64,000 nucleotides of DNA from positions 62,001 to 126,000 of the forward strand of contig NZ_WNLP01000003.1 of assembly GCF_009727065.1 (NCBI RefSeq). Direction: 5' to 3'. Shown in pieces: positions 32,185 to 40,350 of this stretch (position 1 is its first letter; every line of letters begins with the position of its first letter). The position numbers were made by a program, and so were the translations under genes. The notes below the pieces were generated by a model. The model was not told where the DNA came from and did no database searches. It was given only the letters and a program-made list of their open reading frames with translations. Origin of the DNA: Bifidobacterium canis. Its GTDB lineage: Bacteria; Actinomycetota; Actinomycetes; Actinomycetales; Bifidobacteriaceae.

Positions 32185-32375
32185 ATAATTGTGTTTCGCT
32201 GTGCCGGCAGGCGAGTCGCCGCATGAACCCGCGTGCCCGAAGAGTCCAGCCGAACTCGACTTTCGGCGGATTGGCAAGCTTTTCGAAACAGGTTTCGAAA
32301 ATACCGACGAGAGTTCCGCCAATGAGCAGAACTCCTAACTATGCGCTGACATGCGGCAGTGAATAAGGAAACACT
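32185..32375 (+). promoter_or_regulatory. rplS promoter and structured leader
   Basis: TATAAT at 32185-32190 is a good -10 for rplS. The ~175-base leader contains a tight hairpin, TTTTCGAAAC-AG-GTTTCGAAAA around 32279-32300, flanked by GGCGGATTGGC and TCCGCCAAT, which could pair in two ways. A long structured leader is compatible with autogenous control of L19, but this is inference. Confidence 0.45.
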
Positions 32376-32741
32376 ATGGTTAACGCTATTGAGGCATTCG
32401 ACGCCAAGCACATGAAGCCAGCCGAGGAGATCCCGGATTTCCGTCCAGGCGACACCGTTGACGTCAACGTGAAGATCAAGGAAGGCAACAACTCCCGTAT
32501 TCAGACCTTCACCGGCGTGGTGATCGGCCGTCAGGGCGCTGGCGTTCGCGAGACCTTCATCGTGCGCAAGATCAGCTTCGGCACCGGCGTTGAGCGTCGC
32601 TTCCCGCTGCACTCCCCATCGATCGACTCGATCAAGGTCGTTCGCCGTGGCCGCGTGCGCCGCGCGAAGCTCTACTACCTGCGCAACCTGCGCGGTAAGG
32701 CTGCTCGCATCGTCGAGCGCCGCGACAACTCCGCTAAGTGA
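32376..32741 (+). CDS. rplS: 50S ribosomal protein L19
   Basis: A 121-residue L19, with [34 protein letters not shown] and the C-terminal [19 protein letters not shown] stretch. L19 lies at the 30S-50S interface. AAGGAAA precedes ATG 32376. lepB and rnhB follow, the usual actinobacterial order, although a terminator intervenes. Confidence 0.97.
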   Translation: MVNAIEAFDAKHMKPAEEIPDFRPGDTVDVNVKIKEGNNSRIQTFTGVVIGRQGAGVRETFIVRKISFGTGVERRFPLHSPSIDSIKVVRRGRVRRAKLYYLRNLRGKAARIVERRDNSAK

Positions 32742-32759
32742 GTTCAGTTTTTACGTGAG

Positions 32760-32790
32760 AAGCCGAGTCTGTGGTTCGCAGACTCGGCTT
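32760..32790 (+). terminator. Terminator of rplS
   Basis: AAGCCGAGTCTG (32760-32771) pairs with CAGACTCGGCTT (32779-32790). Confidence 0.85.
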
Positions 32791-32887
32791 TCGCATATAG
32801 TTCATCGTTGCTACATGTGTCACGCCCGCGCGTACGATGCGCGCGGAACTGTTACAGTGGTGTGCGAATACAACTAGAGGAGGGGCC

Positions 32888-33628
32888 GTGGAACCGCAGA
32901 AGTTCGATGACTCGGCAGCAAACGCATCTATGACAGCTGACGTTGCCGACAGTTCAACACCGTCGCCGATGCAGTCGGATAACAAGGCAAGCAAGAAGTC
33001 TTCCACTGCGTCGTCTGTGCGCGACTTTTTCGTATGGTGCGCGATTCCCGTTGCGATTATTGTGCTGCTGCGTATTTTTGTGTTCGGTATGTATGTGATC
33101 CCGTCGAAGTCGATGGAGAACACGATTATGCCGGGCGACCGCGTGATCACCACCAAACTGTCTCCGCGCATGGTGTCGCTGAAACGCGGCGACGTGGTGG
33201 TGTTCAAGGATCCGTCGAACTGGCTCGCCAACGAGGGGAACACCTACAAAAGTGACTTTTTGATCAAGCGGCTTATCGGCTTGCCTGGTGACACCGTGGA
33301 GTGCGACGGCGCTGGGCAGCCGATCAAGATCAATGGCGTGGCGATCGATGAGACCAGCTACATCAAGCCCGGCGACCAGCCCAGCTCGTTCGCGTTCAAA
33401 GTGACGGTATCGGCGGATCACGTGTTCGTGATGGGTGACAACCGCAGCAATTCGGCTGATTCCCGCTATCATCTCAACGATTCCGAGCATGGTCAGGTGC
33501 CGATTTCCGACATTTCCGGCGTGGCATTCGCCCGCTACTGGCCGCTGAACAGACTGGGCACGCTGAGCAATCACAGCGACGTGTTCGCGAATGTGCCCGA
33601 CCCGAGTTCAAGCTCCAGTTCGGACTGA
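32888..33628 (+). CDS. lepB: Signal peptidase I
   Basis: Membrane serine protease removing signal peptides. One N-terminal membrane segment (about residues 48-70, VWCAIPVAIIVLLRIFVFG) is followed by the catalytic Ser in VIPSKSMENTI and the general-base Lys in SDFLIKRLIGLPGDTV; the VFVMGDNRSNSADSR box closes the site. The tail is a serine run. I choose GTG 32888 because AGAGGAGGGG lies just upstream; the longer frame lacks a ribosome site. It likely processes the pilins and GH53 precursor encoded in this window. rnhB follows within 6 bases. Confidence 0.94.
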   Translation: MEPQKFDDSAANASMTADVADSSTPSPMQSDNKASKKSSTASSVRDFFVWCAIPVAIIVLLRIFVFGMYVIPSKSMENTIMPGDRVITTKLSPRMVSLKRGDVVVFKDPSNWLANEGNTYKSDFLIKRLIGLPGDTVECDGAGQPIKINGVAIDETSYIKPGDQPSSFAFKVTVSADHVFVMGDNRSNSADSRYHLNDSEHGQVPISDISGVAFARYWPLNRLGTLSNHSDVFANVPDPSSSSSSD

Positions 33629-33634
33629 GTGCAT

Positions 33635-34336
33635 ATGAGTATTACCGCAACGCCCACGTTCGCGCTGGAACGTGGGCTGGCTGAAGACGGTTATTCGCTT
33701 ATCGTCGGCTTCGACGAGGTGGGGCGTGGCTCGCTCGCAGGGCCTGTTATGGTGGGTGCCGCCGCGTTCTTCGCGCAGCATCTCGACTCTGCTGAAGCTA
33801 CGATGCCGCACTATTTGGCGGATTCGAAGATGCTCACCGAACACCGCCGCGACGCATTGTTCGAACCACTGCAAACATGGGTTGACGCATATTCGATCGG
33901 CTCGGCGAGCAATACCGAGATCGATGACTGGGGGATTTCACACGCGCTCGGCATAGCGGCTTTGCGCGCACTAGACGGCGTGGAGCAGGCGTTGGGGATC
34001 GAAGCGACTGGCGTCGTGCGCGTTGGCGCGATTCTCGACGGCCCGAACGACTACATCACCAAGGCTTTGGGCACGTTTGAAGCTCCGGCAGTGCCGGTTC
34101 CAGCGCATGTGATCACGCAGGTGAAGGGCGACCAGCATTGCGCAAGCATCGCCGCCGCCGCCGTGCTCGCCAAAGTGACGCGAGACCGCCTGATGGTTAA
34201 GTTGGCTGAATCATCGCCGGAATACGCTCGCTATGAGTGGGCGCACAACAAGGGGTATGGTTCGAAAGCGCATCGTGCCGCCATCGCCGAGTATGGTCCC
34301 AGCGATCTGCACCGCCTGACCTGGCATCTCACATAA
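33635..34336 (+). CDS. rnhB: Ribonuclease HII
   Basis: Removes RNA from RNA-DNA hybrids, including single ribonucleotides. IVGFDEVGRGSLAGPVMVGAA holds the catalytic Asp-Glu pair; ILDGPNDYIT and VKGDQHCASIAAAAVLAKVTRD supply the other metal ligands. About 233 residues. The start is ATG 33635, or GTG two codons upstream; either way it begins within 6 bases of the lepB stop and is probably coupled to it. Confidence 0.95.
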   Translation: MSITATPTFALERGLAEDGYSLIVGFDEVGRGSLAGPVMVGAAAFFAQHLDSAEATMPHYLADSKMLTEHRRDALFEPLQTWVDAYSIGSASNTEIDDWGISHALGIAALRALDGVEQALGIEATGVVRVGAILDGPNDYITKALGTFEAPAVPVPAHVITQVKGDQHCASIAAAAVLAKVTRDRLMVKLAESSPEYARYEWAHNKGYGSKAHRAAIAEYGPSDLHRLTWHLT

Positions 34337-34372
34337 GTTCCGAGCAACTCTACGCTTTCGTGCGCTCTCCAT

Positions 34373-34404
34373 CTTTTGCGACCAATATATATTGGTTGCA
34401 AAAG
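34373..34404. promoter_or_regulatory. Long palindrome upstream of an ABC transporter operon
   Basis: CTTTTGC-G-ACCAAT-ATAT-ATTGGT-T-GCAAAAG: a 32-base near-perfect dyad between rnhB and the ABC genes. It may be a regulator site or a terminator for rnhB; no T run follows on the plus strand. The phrase GGTTGCAAAAG recurs at about 51087 upstream of the second pilin gene. Confidence 0.5.
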
Positions 34405-34508
34405 CAGCGCACGACTCAGCCTTAGGGATGAGGTTGAGCAGCTACGGCTCGCGAATTCATCCTGCTGCATGATGGAGCATGCGTCAGCTCCCGCATATCT
34501 TGGGGAGC

Positions 34509-35429
34509 ATGAACGCAACACAAACATACGCACCAGTGAATAGCAGCGCACAGCCGCGCGTGCAAGCGGTGCTTCAGGGTATCAACCTCGTCATGGACTA
34601 CAACGCGACCAGCGCTTCACAGCAGACTTCGCGCAATACAAGTGCAAACTCGCCAATGCCTCCGATGCCCATGATGCAGCCTCTGGCACTGAATCACGTG
34701 AACTTCCAGATAGGTGAAGGCGAACGAGTAGCGATCATGGGGCCTTCGGGCTCCGGCAAATCCACATTGCTGCACGTGCTCGCCGGCATCACCAAGCCGA
34801 CGGCGGGGCAGGTGCTGTTCCGTGGCACCGACGTTGATCACATCAGCGACGCCGAACGCACGAAACTACGCCGTCAAGCCTTCGGATTCGTGTTCCAGTC
34901 CGGTCAGCTGCTGCCGGAACTGCCAGCCATTGAAAACGTAGCGCTACCGCTTATGCTCGGCGGAATGCCGTATGCGCAGGCCACCGACCAAGCCGCCGTG
35001 TGGCTTGAGCGCATGGGATTGCGTAATCTGCTGCGCAATCGTCCCGGCCAGATGAGTGGCGGCCAGATGCAGCGCGTCGCCATCGCGCGAGCATTATGCG
35101 TGAACCCGGCGATCATCTTCGCAGACGAACCAACGGGCGCGCTCGACCAGAACACCGGCCATGAGGTAATGAACCTCTTGATGCAGGCGGCGAACGCGAA
35201 CCATTCCGCCGTCGTGCTCGTCACGCACGATCCGAACATCACCCAATACTGCGATCGCGTGGTCAACATGCGCGACGGTATGATCCTCGATGCAGCCAAC
35301 CGTCCGGCGAACTACCCGCAAGCAGTGCAGCAACCGCCAATGCAGCCACAGCCAGTGATGCAGCAGCCTCAATACCCGCAAACCCAGCAATACTCTCAAT
35401 ATCCAACCCAGCAAGGAGCCGCACGATGA
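34509..35429 (+). CDS. ABC transporter ATPase (LolD/MacB type)
   Basis: Full ABC cassette: Walker A MGPSGSGKSTLLHVLAG, Q-loop FGFVFQSGQLLPELPA, signature MSGGQMQRVAIARAL, Walker B AIIFADEPTGALD, H-loop VLVTHDPN. The N-terminal ~60 residues before LNHVNFQIGEGE contain a Met/Pro-rich insert, and the last ~45 residues are an unusual Gln/Pro tail (QPPMQPQPVMQQPQYPQ). The start is uncertain: ATG 34509 or an ATG ten codons upstream. It overlaps the permease gene by 4 bases, so the two form one transporter, probably for peptide or envelope stress by family analogy. Confidence 0.88.
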   Translation: MNATQTYAPVNSSAQPRVQAVLQGINLVMDYNATSASQQTSRNTSANSPMPPMPMMQPLALNHVNFQIGEGERVAIMGPSGSGKSTLLHVLAGITKPTAGQVLFRGTDVDHISDAERTKLRRQAFGFVFQSGQLLPELPAIENVALPLMLGGMPYAQATDQAAVWLERMGLRNLLRNRPGQMSGGQMQRVAIARALCVNPAIIFADEPTGALDQNTGHEVMNLLMQAANANHSAVVLVTHDPNITQYCDRVVNMRDGMILDAANRPANYPQAVQQPPMQPQPVMQQPQYPQTQQYSQYPTQQGAAR

Positions 35430-36853
35430 GCACGTTCGCCTTGTGGAGACTGTTCCACCGCACGAGCTTCGTCGGCGCGCGCCAATCGCAAAACGACGGT
35501 GTGCGTGACCACACCGGCTTGCTCGCGATCATCGCCTTCGCCTCCGCCACCGCAATCTTCCTGACCGTGCTCGGCGGTTTGCACGGGTTCATCTGGCGCG
35601 CGTCGCCAGACCGCACAGCAGCCTGCTTCTTCAACGCATCACACTGCACCGCACACCTGCCAGTGAGTGAAAACGGCGATTTCTATGTGACGCTCGCCAT
35701 CTTCGCATGCGTGCTGCTGATCGTGCCGTTCACCGCGCTCGCCGGCTCAGCCGCGCGCCTCGCGGCCACACGCCGCGATGAACGCCTCGCCGCACTGCGC
35801 TTGGCTGGCGCAACCACCTCGCAGGTCACACGACTGACGGCATTCGAAGCGGTCGGTCAGGCGGTGATCGGCGCGATCATCGGCATTGCCGGCTACTTCG
35901 CCATCATGCCGCTGATCATGCTGCTCAACTTCGAAAACCAACGGTTCACCTTCGAACAACTATGGGTAGGGCCTTGGGCTCTGCTTGGCACAGTGGCTGG
36001 TGTTGCAGTGCTTGCACTTGTTTCCGCGCTGCTCACACTGCGTCGCGTGGCCATCACTCCACTGGGCGTGAGCGCCCGCCAAGGTTCTGCGCTGCCGAGC
36101 GGTTGGCGTGCCGTGATCTTCGTCGCCGCAATCGTGATCGGCTTCATGCTGCTCAACAACCTCAACATGTTCGCCGGCGCGGGCACTGTGGTGGTGTATG
36201 GAATGATCTTTGCGATTATCGGCGGTTGCTTCCTGCTGCTCAACCTGATCGGCTCGTGGGTGATCACGGCGGTCGCACGAGCACGTTCCCGCAGACCGAA
36301 GAATGCGGCGACGATGATCGCGATGCGTCGCATTCTCGACAACCCGAAGCGTGCATGGCGCAACGTTTCCGGCATTGCGCTCGCTGTGTTCATCGCCGGC
36401 ATCACGTCGGTGTGCGGCATCTTCGCCACAGTCGACGGCGGCGACCCGGAGAGCGCGATGATGATGCACGACATCGCTCTCGGCGGCATGCTCACTCTGC
36501 TGTTTGCTGCTGTGCTGGCGGCAGTCAGCTCCGGCATCATGCAGTCCGCAAGCGTGTTCGACCAGGCAGACGAATACCACATGCTCATTCTTGAGGGCAC
36601 CGATGCGCGTACATTGCGCCGCGCACGGTTCAGCGAAGTGCTCACGCCGCTCAACACGGTGATCATCATCTCCGCTGGCTGCTCGATGTTCCTGATGCTG
36701 CCGCTGATCGGTTCTGCGATCTCAGAGCCAGCCATGCTGATTCGCTTTGTGCTCGGCATCGCGCTCTGCTATGCGCTGGTGTCGATCGGCGCAATCAGCG
36801 CCAACCGCACTGCCGCTCATCTCGACACGATCAGTCGCCGTCGTGACGATTGA
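35426..36853 (+). CDS. FtsX-like ABC transporter permease
   Basis: A 475-residue membrane protein with eight or more hydrophobic segments: one N-terminal helix, an extracellular loop with two cysteines (AACFFNASHCTAHL), then two groups of helices including the FtsX-like core (LTRLTAFEAVGQAVIGAIIGIAG). The pattern is that of bacteriocin/antimicrobial-peptide or lipoprotein exporters. The ATPase gene directly upstream overlaps by ATGA. The substrate is unknown. Confidence 0.84.
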   Translation: MSTFALWRLFHRTSFVGARQSQNDGVRDHTGLLAIIAFASATAIFLTVLGGLHGFIWRASPDRTAACFFNASHCTAHLPVSENGDFYVTLAIFACVLLIVPFTALAGSAARLAATRRDERLAALRLAGATTSQVTRLTAFEAVGQAVIGAIIGIAGYFAIMPLIMLLNFENQRFTFEQLWVGPWALLGTVAGVAVLALVSALLTLRRVAITPLGVSARQGSALPSGWRAVIFVAAIVIGFMLLNNLNMFAGAGTVVVYGMIFAIIGGCFLLLNLIGSWVITAVARARSRRPKNAATMIAMRRILDNPKRAWRNVSGIALAVFIAGITSVCGIFATVDGGDPESAMMMHDIALGGMLTLLFAAVLAAVSSGIMQSASVFDQADEYHMLILEGTDARTLRRARFSEVLTPLNTVIIISAGCSMFLMLPLIGSAISEPAMLIRFVLGIALCYALVSIGAISANRTAAHLDTISRRRDD

Positions 36854-36864
36854 TATTAGAAAAA

Positions 36865-37809
36865 TCAAGAGAGCAATGCGGCGATGATCGCAATGAAGAT
36901 TGGGCTCGTCATTGTGGAGATCAGAATGCCGTCGCGCGCGAAGGTCATGCCGACGTTGTAGCGGGCCGCGTAATTGTAGACGTTCTGGCCGGTCGGCAGT
37001 GCTGCGAGCACCACGCAACCATAGAGCACCGTGCCACGGAAACCCATCACGAAGTAGGCGAGCAAGAACGCGATGATCGGCATCACGATGTTCTTCAATG
37101 CAGCCACCGTGAAGATCGCTGGAATGTTGCCCTTGTTCTGCAGTGGCTTCGTGCCGTGCAGCGACATGCCGAATGCCATCAGGATCATAGGCACTGCGGC
37201 GTCGCCGATCATGCTTATCGGGTCGCGGATGAAGTTCGGCACGATGCTGAAGCCGAAGCGTGCGTTGAGCAGCGACACGAGAATGCCGAGCAAGGAACCG
37301 ATCAGCAGCGGCTGGTGCAACGGCTGCTTGGCGATCTCCTTCGCAGACACCTTGCCTTTGGTAGTCACGTCGAGCACCGTCAGACCGATCGGCGTGAACA
37401 GCGCCTGCTGCATCACCAGAATCGGCGCGACGAGCGCGGGGTTGCCGAGAATGTAGGTGGCGATAGGCAAGCCGATGTTGTTCGAGTTCAAATACAGCGA
37501 GTTGAGCGCACCGATCGTTGCATCCGGTGCTTTCAAATGGAAGAAGATGCGGTTGAGGATCAGGAAGATCACACCCACCGCCATAGCGGAGAAGAATGCC
37601 ACCAGAATGGATGGGTGGAAGATCTCGGTGATCTTCTCGTCTGCCAGAATGTCGAACATCAGGCAGGGGCTTGCCACGAAGAAGCTCAGACGGTTGAGCA
37701 CATACTGCGCCTGCGGTCCGCCGATGCGCATGCGAGCTGCAATGTAGCCGGCCGCGATCACGATGCCGATGACGCAGAATCCCTCCATTGCGCTGATTAA
37801 GCCCGCCAT
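36865..37809 (-). CDS. AEC family permease (second copy)
   Basis: A 314-residue permease starting MAGLISAMEGFCVIGIVIAAG, with ten hydrophobic segments in two five-helix halves. Landmarks are LYLNSNNIGLPIATYILGNPA in the first half and VLYGCVVLAALPTGQNVYNYA in the second, both typical of AEC carriers. It is only distantly similar to the AEC permease at 27.0-28.0 kb. AAGGAG lies 4 bases before ATG 37809. It converges with the FtsX-like permease gene. Substrate unknown. Confidence 0.82.
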   Translation of the reverse strand: MAGLISAMEGFCVIGIVIAAGYIAARMRIGGPQAQYVLNRLSFFVASPCLMFDILADEKITEIFHPSILVAFFSAMAVGVIFLILNRIFFHLKAPDATIGALNSLYLNSNNIGLPIATYILGNPALVAPILVMQQALFTPIGLTVLDVTTKGKVSAKEIAKQPLHQPLLIGSLLGILVSLLNARFGFSIVPNFIRDPISMIGDAAVPMILMAFGMSLHGTKPLQNKGNIPAIFTVAALKNIVMPIIAFLLAYFVMGFRGTVLYGCVVLAALPTGQNVYNYAARYNVGMTFARDGILISTMTSPIFIAIIAALLS

Positions 37810-37935
37810 AACGCTCCTTGCATCTCCTCTTCGTTCTCGTGCGCCCCGCATGACGCGAACTTCTAACAGTGTTGCACTGGGAGTGCACACGTGCCCGTGA
37901 ACGTCCATCTGCTGGGAGTGGGAAGTGCAGAAAAT

Positions 37936-37979
37936 AAGCGAAGGCCTATGAGCATTCAGATGCTCATAGGCCTTCGCTT
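37936..37979. terminator. Strong bidirectional hairpin terminator
   Basis: AAGCGAAGGCCTATGAGCAT, loop TCAG, ATGCTCATAGGCCTTCGCTT: a perfect 20-bp stem with TATATTTTTT on the plus side and TTATTTTC on the minus side. It ends the toxin-antitoxin operon. Confidence 0.9.
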
Positions 37980-37988
37980 GTATATTTT

Positions 37989-38273
37989 TTAGATTGCTCC
38001 CGCTAGTTGGCGGCGTACGTATTCGCTGCGGCTGATGTGGTAACGCTTTGCGGCGGCTGTGACCGCTTCGAGTTGGCTTTTAGGCAGTTTGATGGTCATG
38101 CTGACCATCTCTTCGCTGTTTTCCGGCAACATGTGCAACCCATAGTGAACAGGTCCTGTGATGCCGTGGTCGGCCTCTTCAGATTCCATGCGTGTCACGT
38201 CATCTCTGACTTGATCCTCGCTCATTCCGAACATAGCCAACAGTTTTTTATCCTGTTCGTTGAAGTCACTCAT
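37989..38273 (-). CDS. Ribbon-helix-helix antitoxin
   Basis: A 94-residue protein with an acidic N-terminal half and a C-terminal ribbon-helix-helix DNA-binding domain: SMTIKLPKSQLEAVTAAAKR then YHISRSEYVRRQLAG. It overlaps the upstream toxin gene by 4 bases. The toxin-first order and the operator palindrome at 38572-38589 fit an autorepressed type II module. The N-terminal part probably wraps the toxin. Confidence 0.8.
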   Translation of the reverse strand: MSDFNEQDKKLLAMFGMSEDQVRDDVTRMESEEADHGITGPVHYGLHMLPENSEEMVSMTIKLPKSQLEAVTAAAKRYHISRSEYVRRQLAGAI

Positions 38274-38539
38274 AGCTTCCTCCCATCTCCGTGCAGGTGG
38301 CTTATTTCGTTCATGGTTTTCTTTGTAGGTGGAGTCATGACGTGGTATATAAGCACGCTGTCTTCCTGTTGCGCGTAGACCATCTCCACGTCTCGGCCGC
38401 GTCCGTCAAGTCCTATGCAGACCCAAGTGCCATTGTCCCTGCGGGCTTCCACCATGACGCTGCGAAATGCGGTCAGCACATCTTCCTCAGACAGTTCGGG
38501 GTGCCTTTCGTGTACGCGCGGCAACACGTAGATCTTCAC
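38270..38539 (-). CDS. Putative RelE-fold toxin (BrnT/DUF4258-like)
   Basis: An 89-residue protein: YVLPRVHERHPELSEEDVLTAF, then GLDGRGRDVEMVYAQQEDSVLIYHVM. The pattern of an N-terminal helix with His/Arg, a central GRDVEMVY strand and a terminal strand resembles BrnT/DUF4258 toxins, which are usually ribosome-independent or ribosome-dependent RNases. The match is by eye. GGAGG is upstream of ATG 38539. It is followed with a 4-base overlap by the ribbon-helix-helix antitoxin. Confidence 0.65.
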   Translation of the reverse strand: MKIYVLPRVHERHPELSEEDVLTAFRSVMVEARRDNGTWVCIGLDGRGRDVEMVYAQQEDSVLIYHVMTPPTKKTMNEISHLHGDGRKL

Positions 38540-38571
38540 TCCACACCTCCAAGAATCAAGTAATACCCAAA

Positions 38572-38589
38572 TATTACCACGGTAATATC
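38572..38589. promoter_or_regulatory. Operator palindrome of the toxin-antitoxin operon
   Basis: ATATTACC-AC-GGTAATAT: a perfect 8-bp dyad 33 bases upstream of the toxin ATG, the expected place for autorepression by the ribbon-helix-helix antitoxin. Confidence 0.7.
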
Positions 38590-38744
38590 CTGCGTCAAAC
38601 GTGTATATGCTTTGGACGCCGCGAGGGTTGCTGGTGCATAGCCTGTTACGATGTTGGGCAGCGAATACTTACTACGTATTTACGTGCACCGGTTGGCACG
38701 GTCGCTGACTGCCTGCCGTCGCACGCTCACCAAGGAGCCGATGT

Positions 38745-39989
38745 ATGACTGATTCGATCGTTCTCGAACCCGCGCCCACTGAAATCACGCTCGAAGGCAC
38801 TGGCATGTATGCCGTTGACGGCACAGCGGACGCACAGGCCACGCTCAACTCGCTGATGGCGCAGATCATGGCCGTCTACTCGGTGAGCGACGACGAAGGC
38901 CCGCTCACCGATATGGTCGAACGATTCCTGAATCAGCAGCCGCACCTGACCGTGCGCCGCCACGGTGACACATTGGTCGCATCCACGAATCTTGGCCGCA
39001 GCAAACGCGTGATTCTCGCTGGCCACCTCGACACGGTGCCGGTTATCGACAACTTCCCGCCACGACTGCTCGCACCCGGCGACCCGCTCATCCGCGAGGA
39101 GATCGCCCAGGCGCACCCCGAAGAGCAGGTGATCTGGGGGCGCGGTGCCACCGATATGAAGGCGTCCGACGCCGTGCTGCTCTACCTCGCCGCCGCGCTC
39201 ACCGAACCGAAATACGATCTGACCTACGTGTTCTACGACCACGAGGAAGTGGCCGCCGAAAAGAACGGCCTGCGCAAGGTGGTCGAAGCGCACCCCGACT
39301 GGATCACCGGCGACTTCGCGATCATCGGCGAACCGACCAGCTGCGGCATCGAAGGCGGATGCAACGGCACAATGCGCTTCGACGTGATCACGCACGGCGT
39401 CGCCGCACACTCCGCCCGCGCGTGGATGGGCAAGAACGCCATTCACGCCGCCGCCGAAATTCTCAACCGACTCAACGCGCACGAAGACGCCAGCATTGAA
39501 GTGGACGGGCTCGTGTACCGTGAAGGACTCAACGCCACGCTCATCAACGGCGGTAACGGCACCAACGTGATCCCCGGCGAATGCCGCGTTCACGTCAACT
39601 ACCGTTTTGCGCCCGACAAAACGATCGCTCAGGCCAAGGCGCTGATGATCGGCGATGATTGCGGTGCCGAACTCGGCAACGGCGAGCACACTGCCACTGG
39701 TGGCGTGTTCGAGGGTTTTGGCATCGAGATGAAAGACGAATCGCCGTCCGCCCGCCCTGGCATGGACTCCGAGCTGACGCGCTCGCTGGCCGCCCTCGTC
39801 GAGGAGCGCACCGGTAAGAAACCGGAGGCGAAACTCGGCTGGACCGACGTCGCGCGCTTCTCGCAGCTCGGCATTCCCGCCGTGAACTTCGGCGCCGGTT
39901 CTCCGCTGCTCGCACACAAGCACGACGAGCAGGTCGCCGAAAGCGAGCTGTTGACGATGGCTGAAATTCTGCGCGACTGGCTCAATTAA
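38745..39989 (+). CDS. dapE: Succinyl-diaminopimelate desuccinylase (M20 family)
   Basis: Zinc-dependent M20 amidohydrolase releasing LL-diaminopimelate in lysine and peptidoglycan synthesis. The metal and catalytic motifs are ILAGHLDTVPVIDN, WGRGATDMKASDAV (bridging Asp), FYDHEEVAAEKNG (catalytic Glu), IIGEPTSCGIEGG and HKHDEQVAESEL. The dimerisation domain lies at about 190-310. The 414-residue length fits actinobacterial DapE. AAGGAG precedes ATG 38745. Confidence 0.93.
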   Translation: MTDSIVLEPAPTEITLEGTGMYAVDGTADAQATLNSLMAQIMAVYSVSDDEGPLTDMVERFLNQQPHLTVRRHGDTLVASTNLGRSKRVILAGHLDTVPVIDNFPPRLLAPGDPLIREEIAQAHPEEQVIWGRGATDMKASDAVLLYLAAALTEPKYDLTYVFYDHEEVAAEKNGLRKVVEAHPDWITGDFAIIGEPTSCGIEGGCNGTMRFDVITHGVAAHSARAWMGKNAIHAAAEILNRLNAHEDASIEVDGLVYREGLNATLINGGNGTNVIPGECRVHVNYRFAPDKTIAQAKALMIGDDCGAELGNGEHTATGGVFEGFGIEMKDESPSARPGMDSELTRSLAALVEERTGKKPEAKLGWTDVARFSQLGIPAVNFGAGSPLLAHKHDEQVAESELLTMAEILRDWLN

Positions 39990-40350
39990 TAAAAGAAATA
40001 TGAGAGATACTCAATAATATTAAATAAATAATAAATAATTAGTGTCTCATATTATTTATCTCAATATAGTCAGAGCTTGGGTTTGCGCACACCTTGTGGC
40101 ATACTGAGCATGAACGGTGCTGCAAACCGTTCCAACATCCGATGGCGTCGATCCCGTCGCGGTTGAACCGTACTGCAATGGCTATGAGGCAATGAGGTTC
40201 CCCGCAACGCAGGTGTCCGCCAGCGATGCATTTGACTTTTGGATTGCTTCCACAGGCGCTTTGTGCGCGACTGCCGTGAGAGGGCAGTGTGACACTGTGC
40301 GGAGCCAGAGCGTTTGCGATGCGATTGCAGCGCATTGCGTAGGGAGCATT
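39990..40350. other. Intergenic region between dapE and the RNase E/G gene
   Basis: The first ~70 bases are very AT-rich, with TATGAGA and TGTCTCATA flanking, which could form a weak stem downstream of dapE. The rest presumably carries the promoter of the RNase E/G gene. The open frame continues through part of it but without a ribosome site. Confidence 0.5.
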
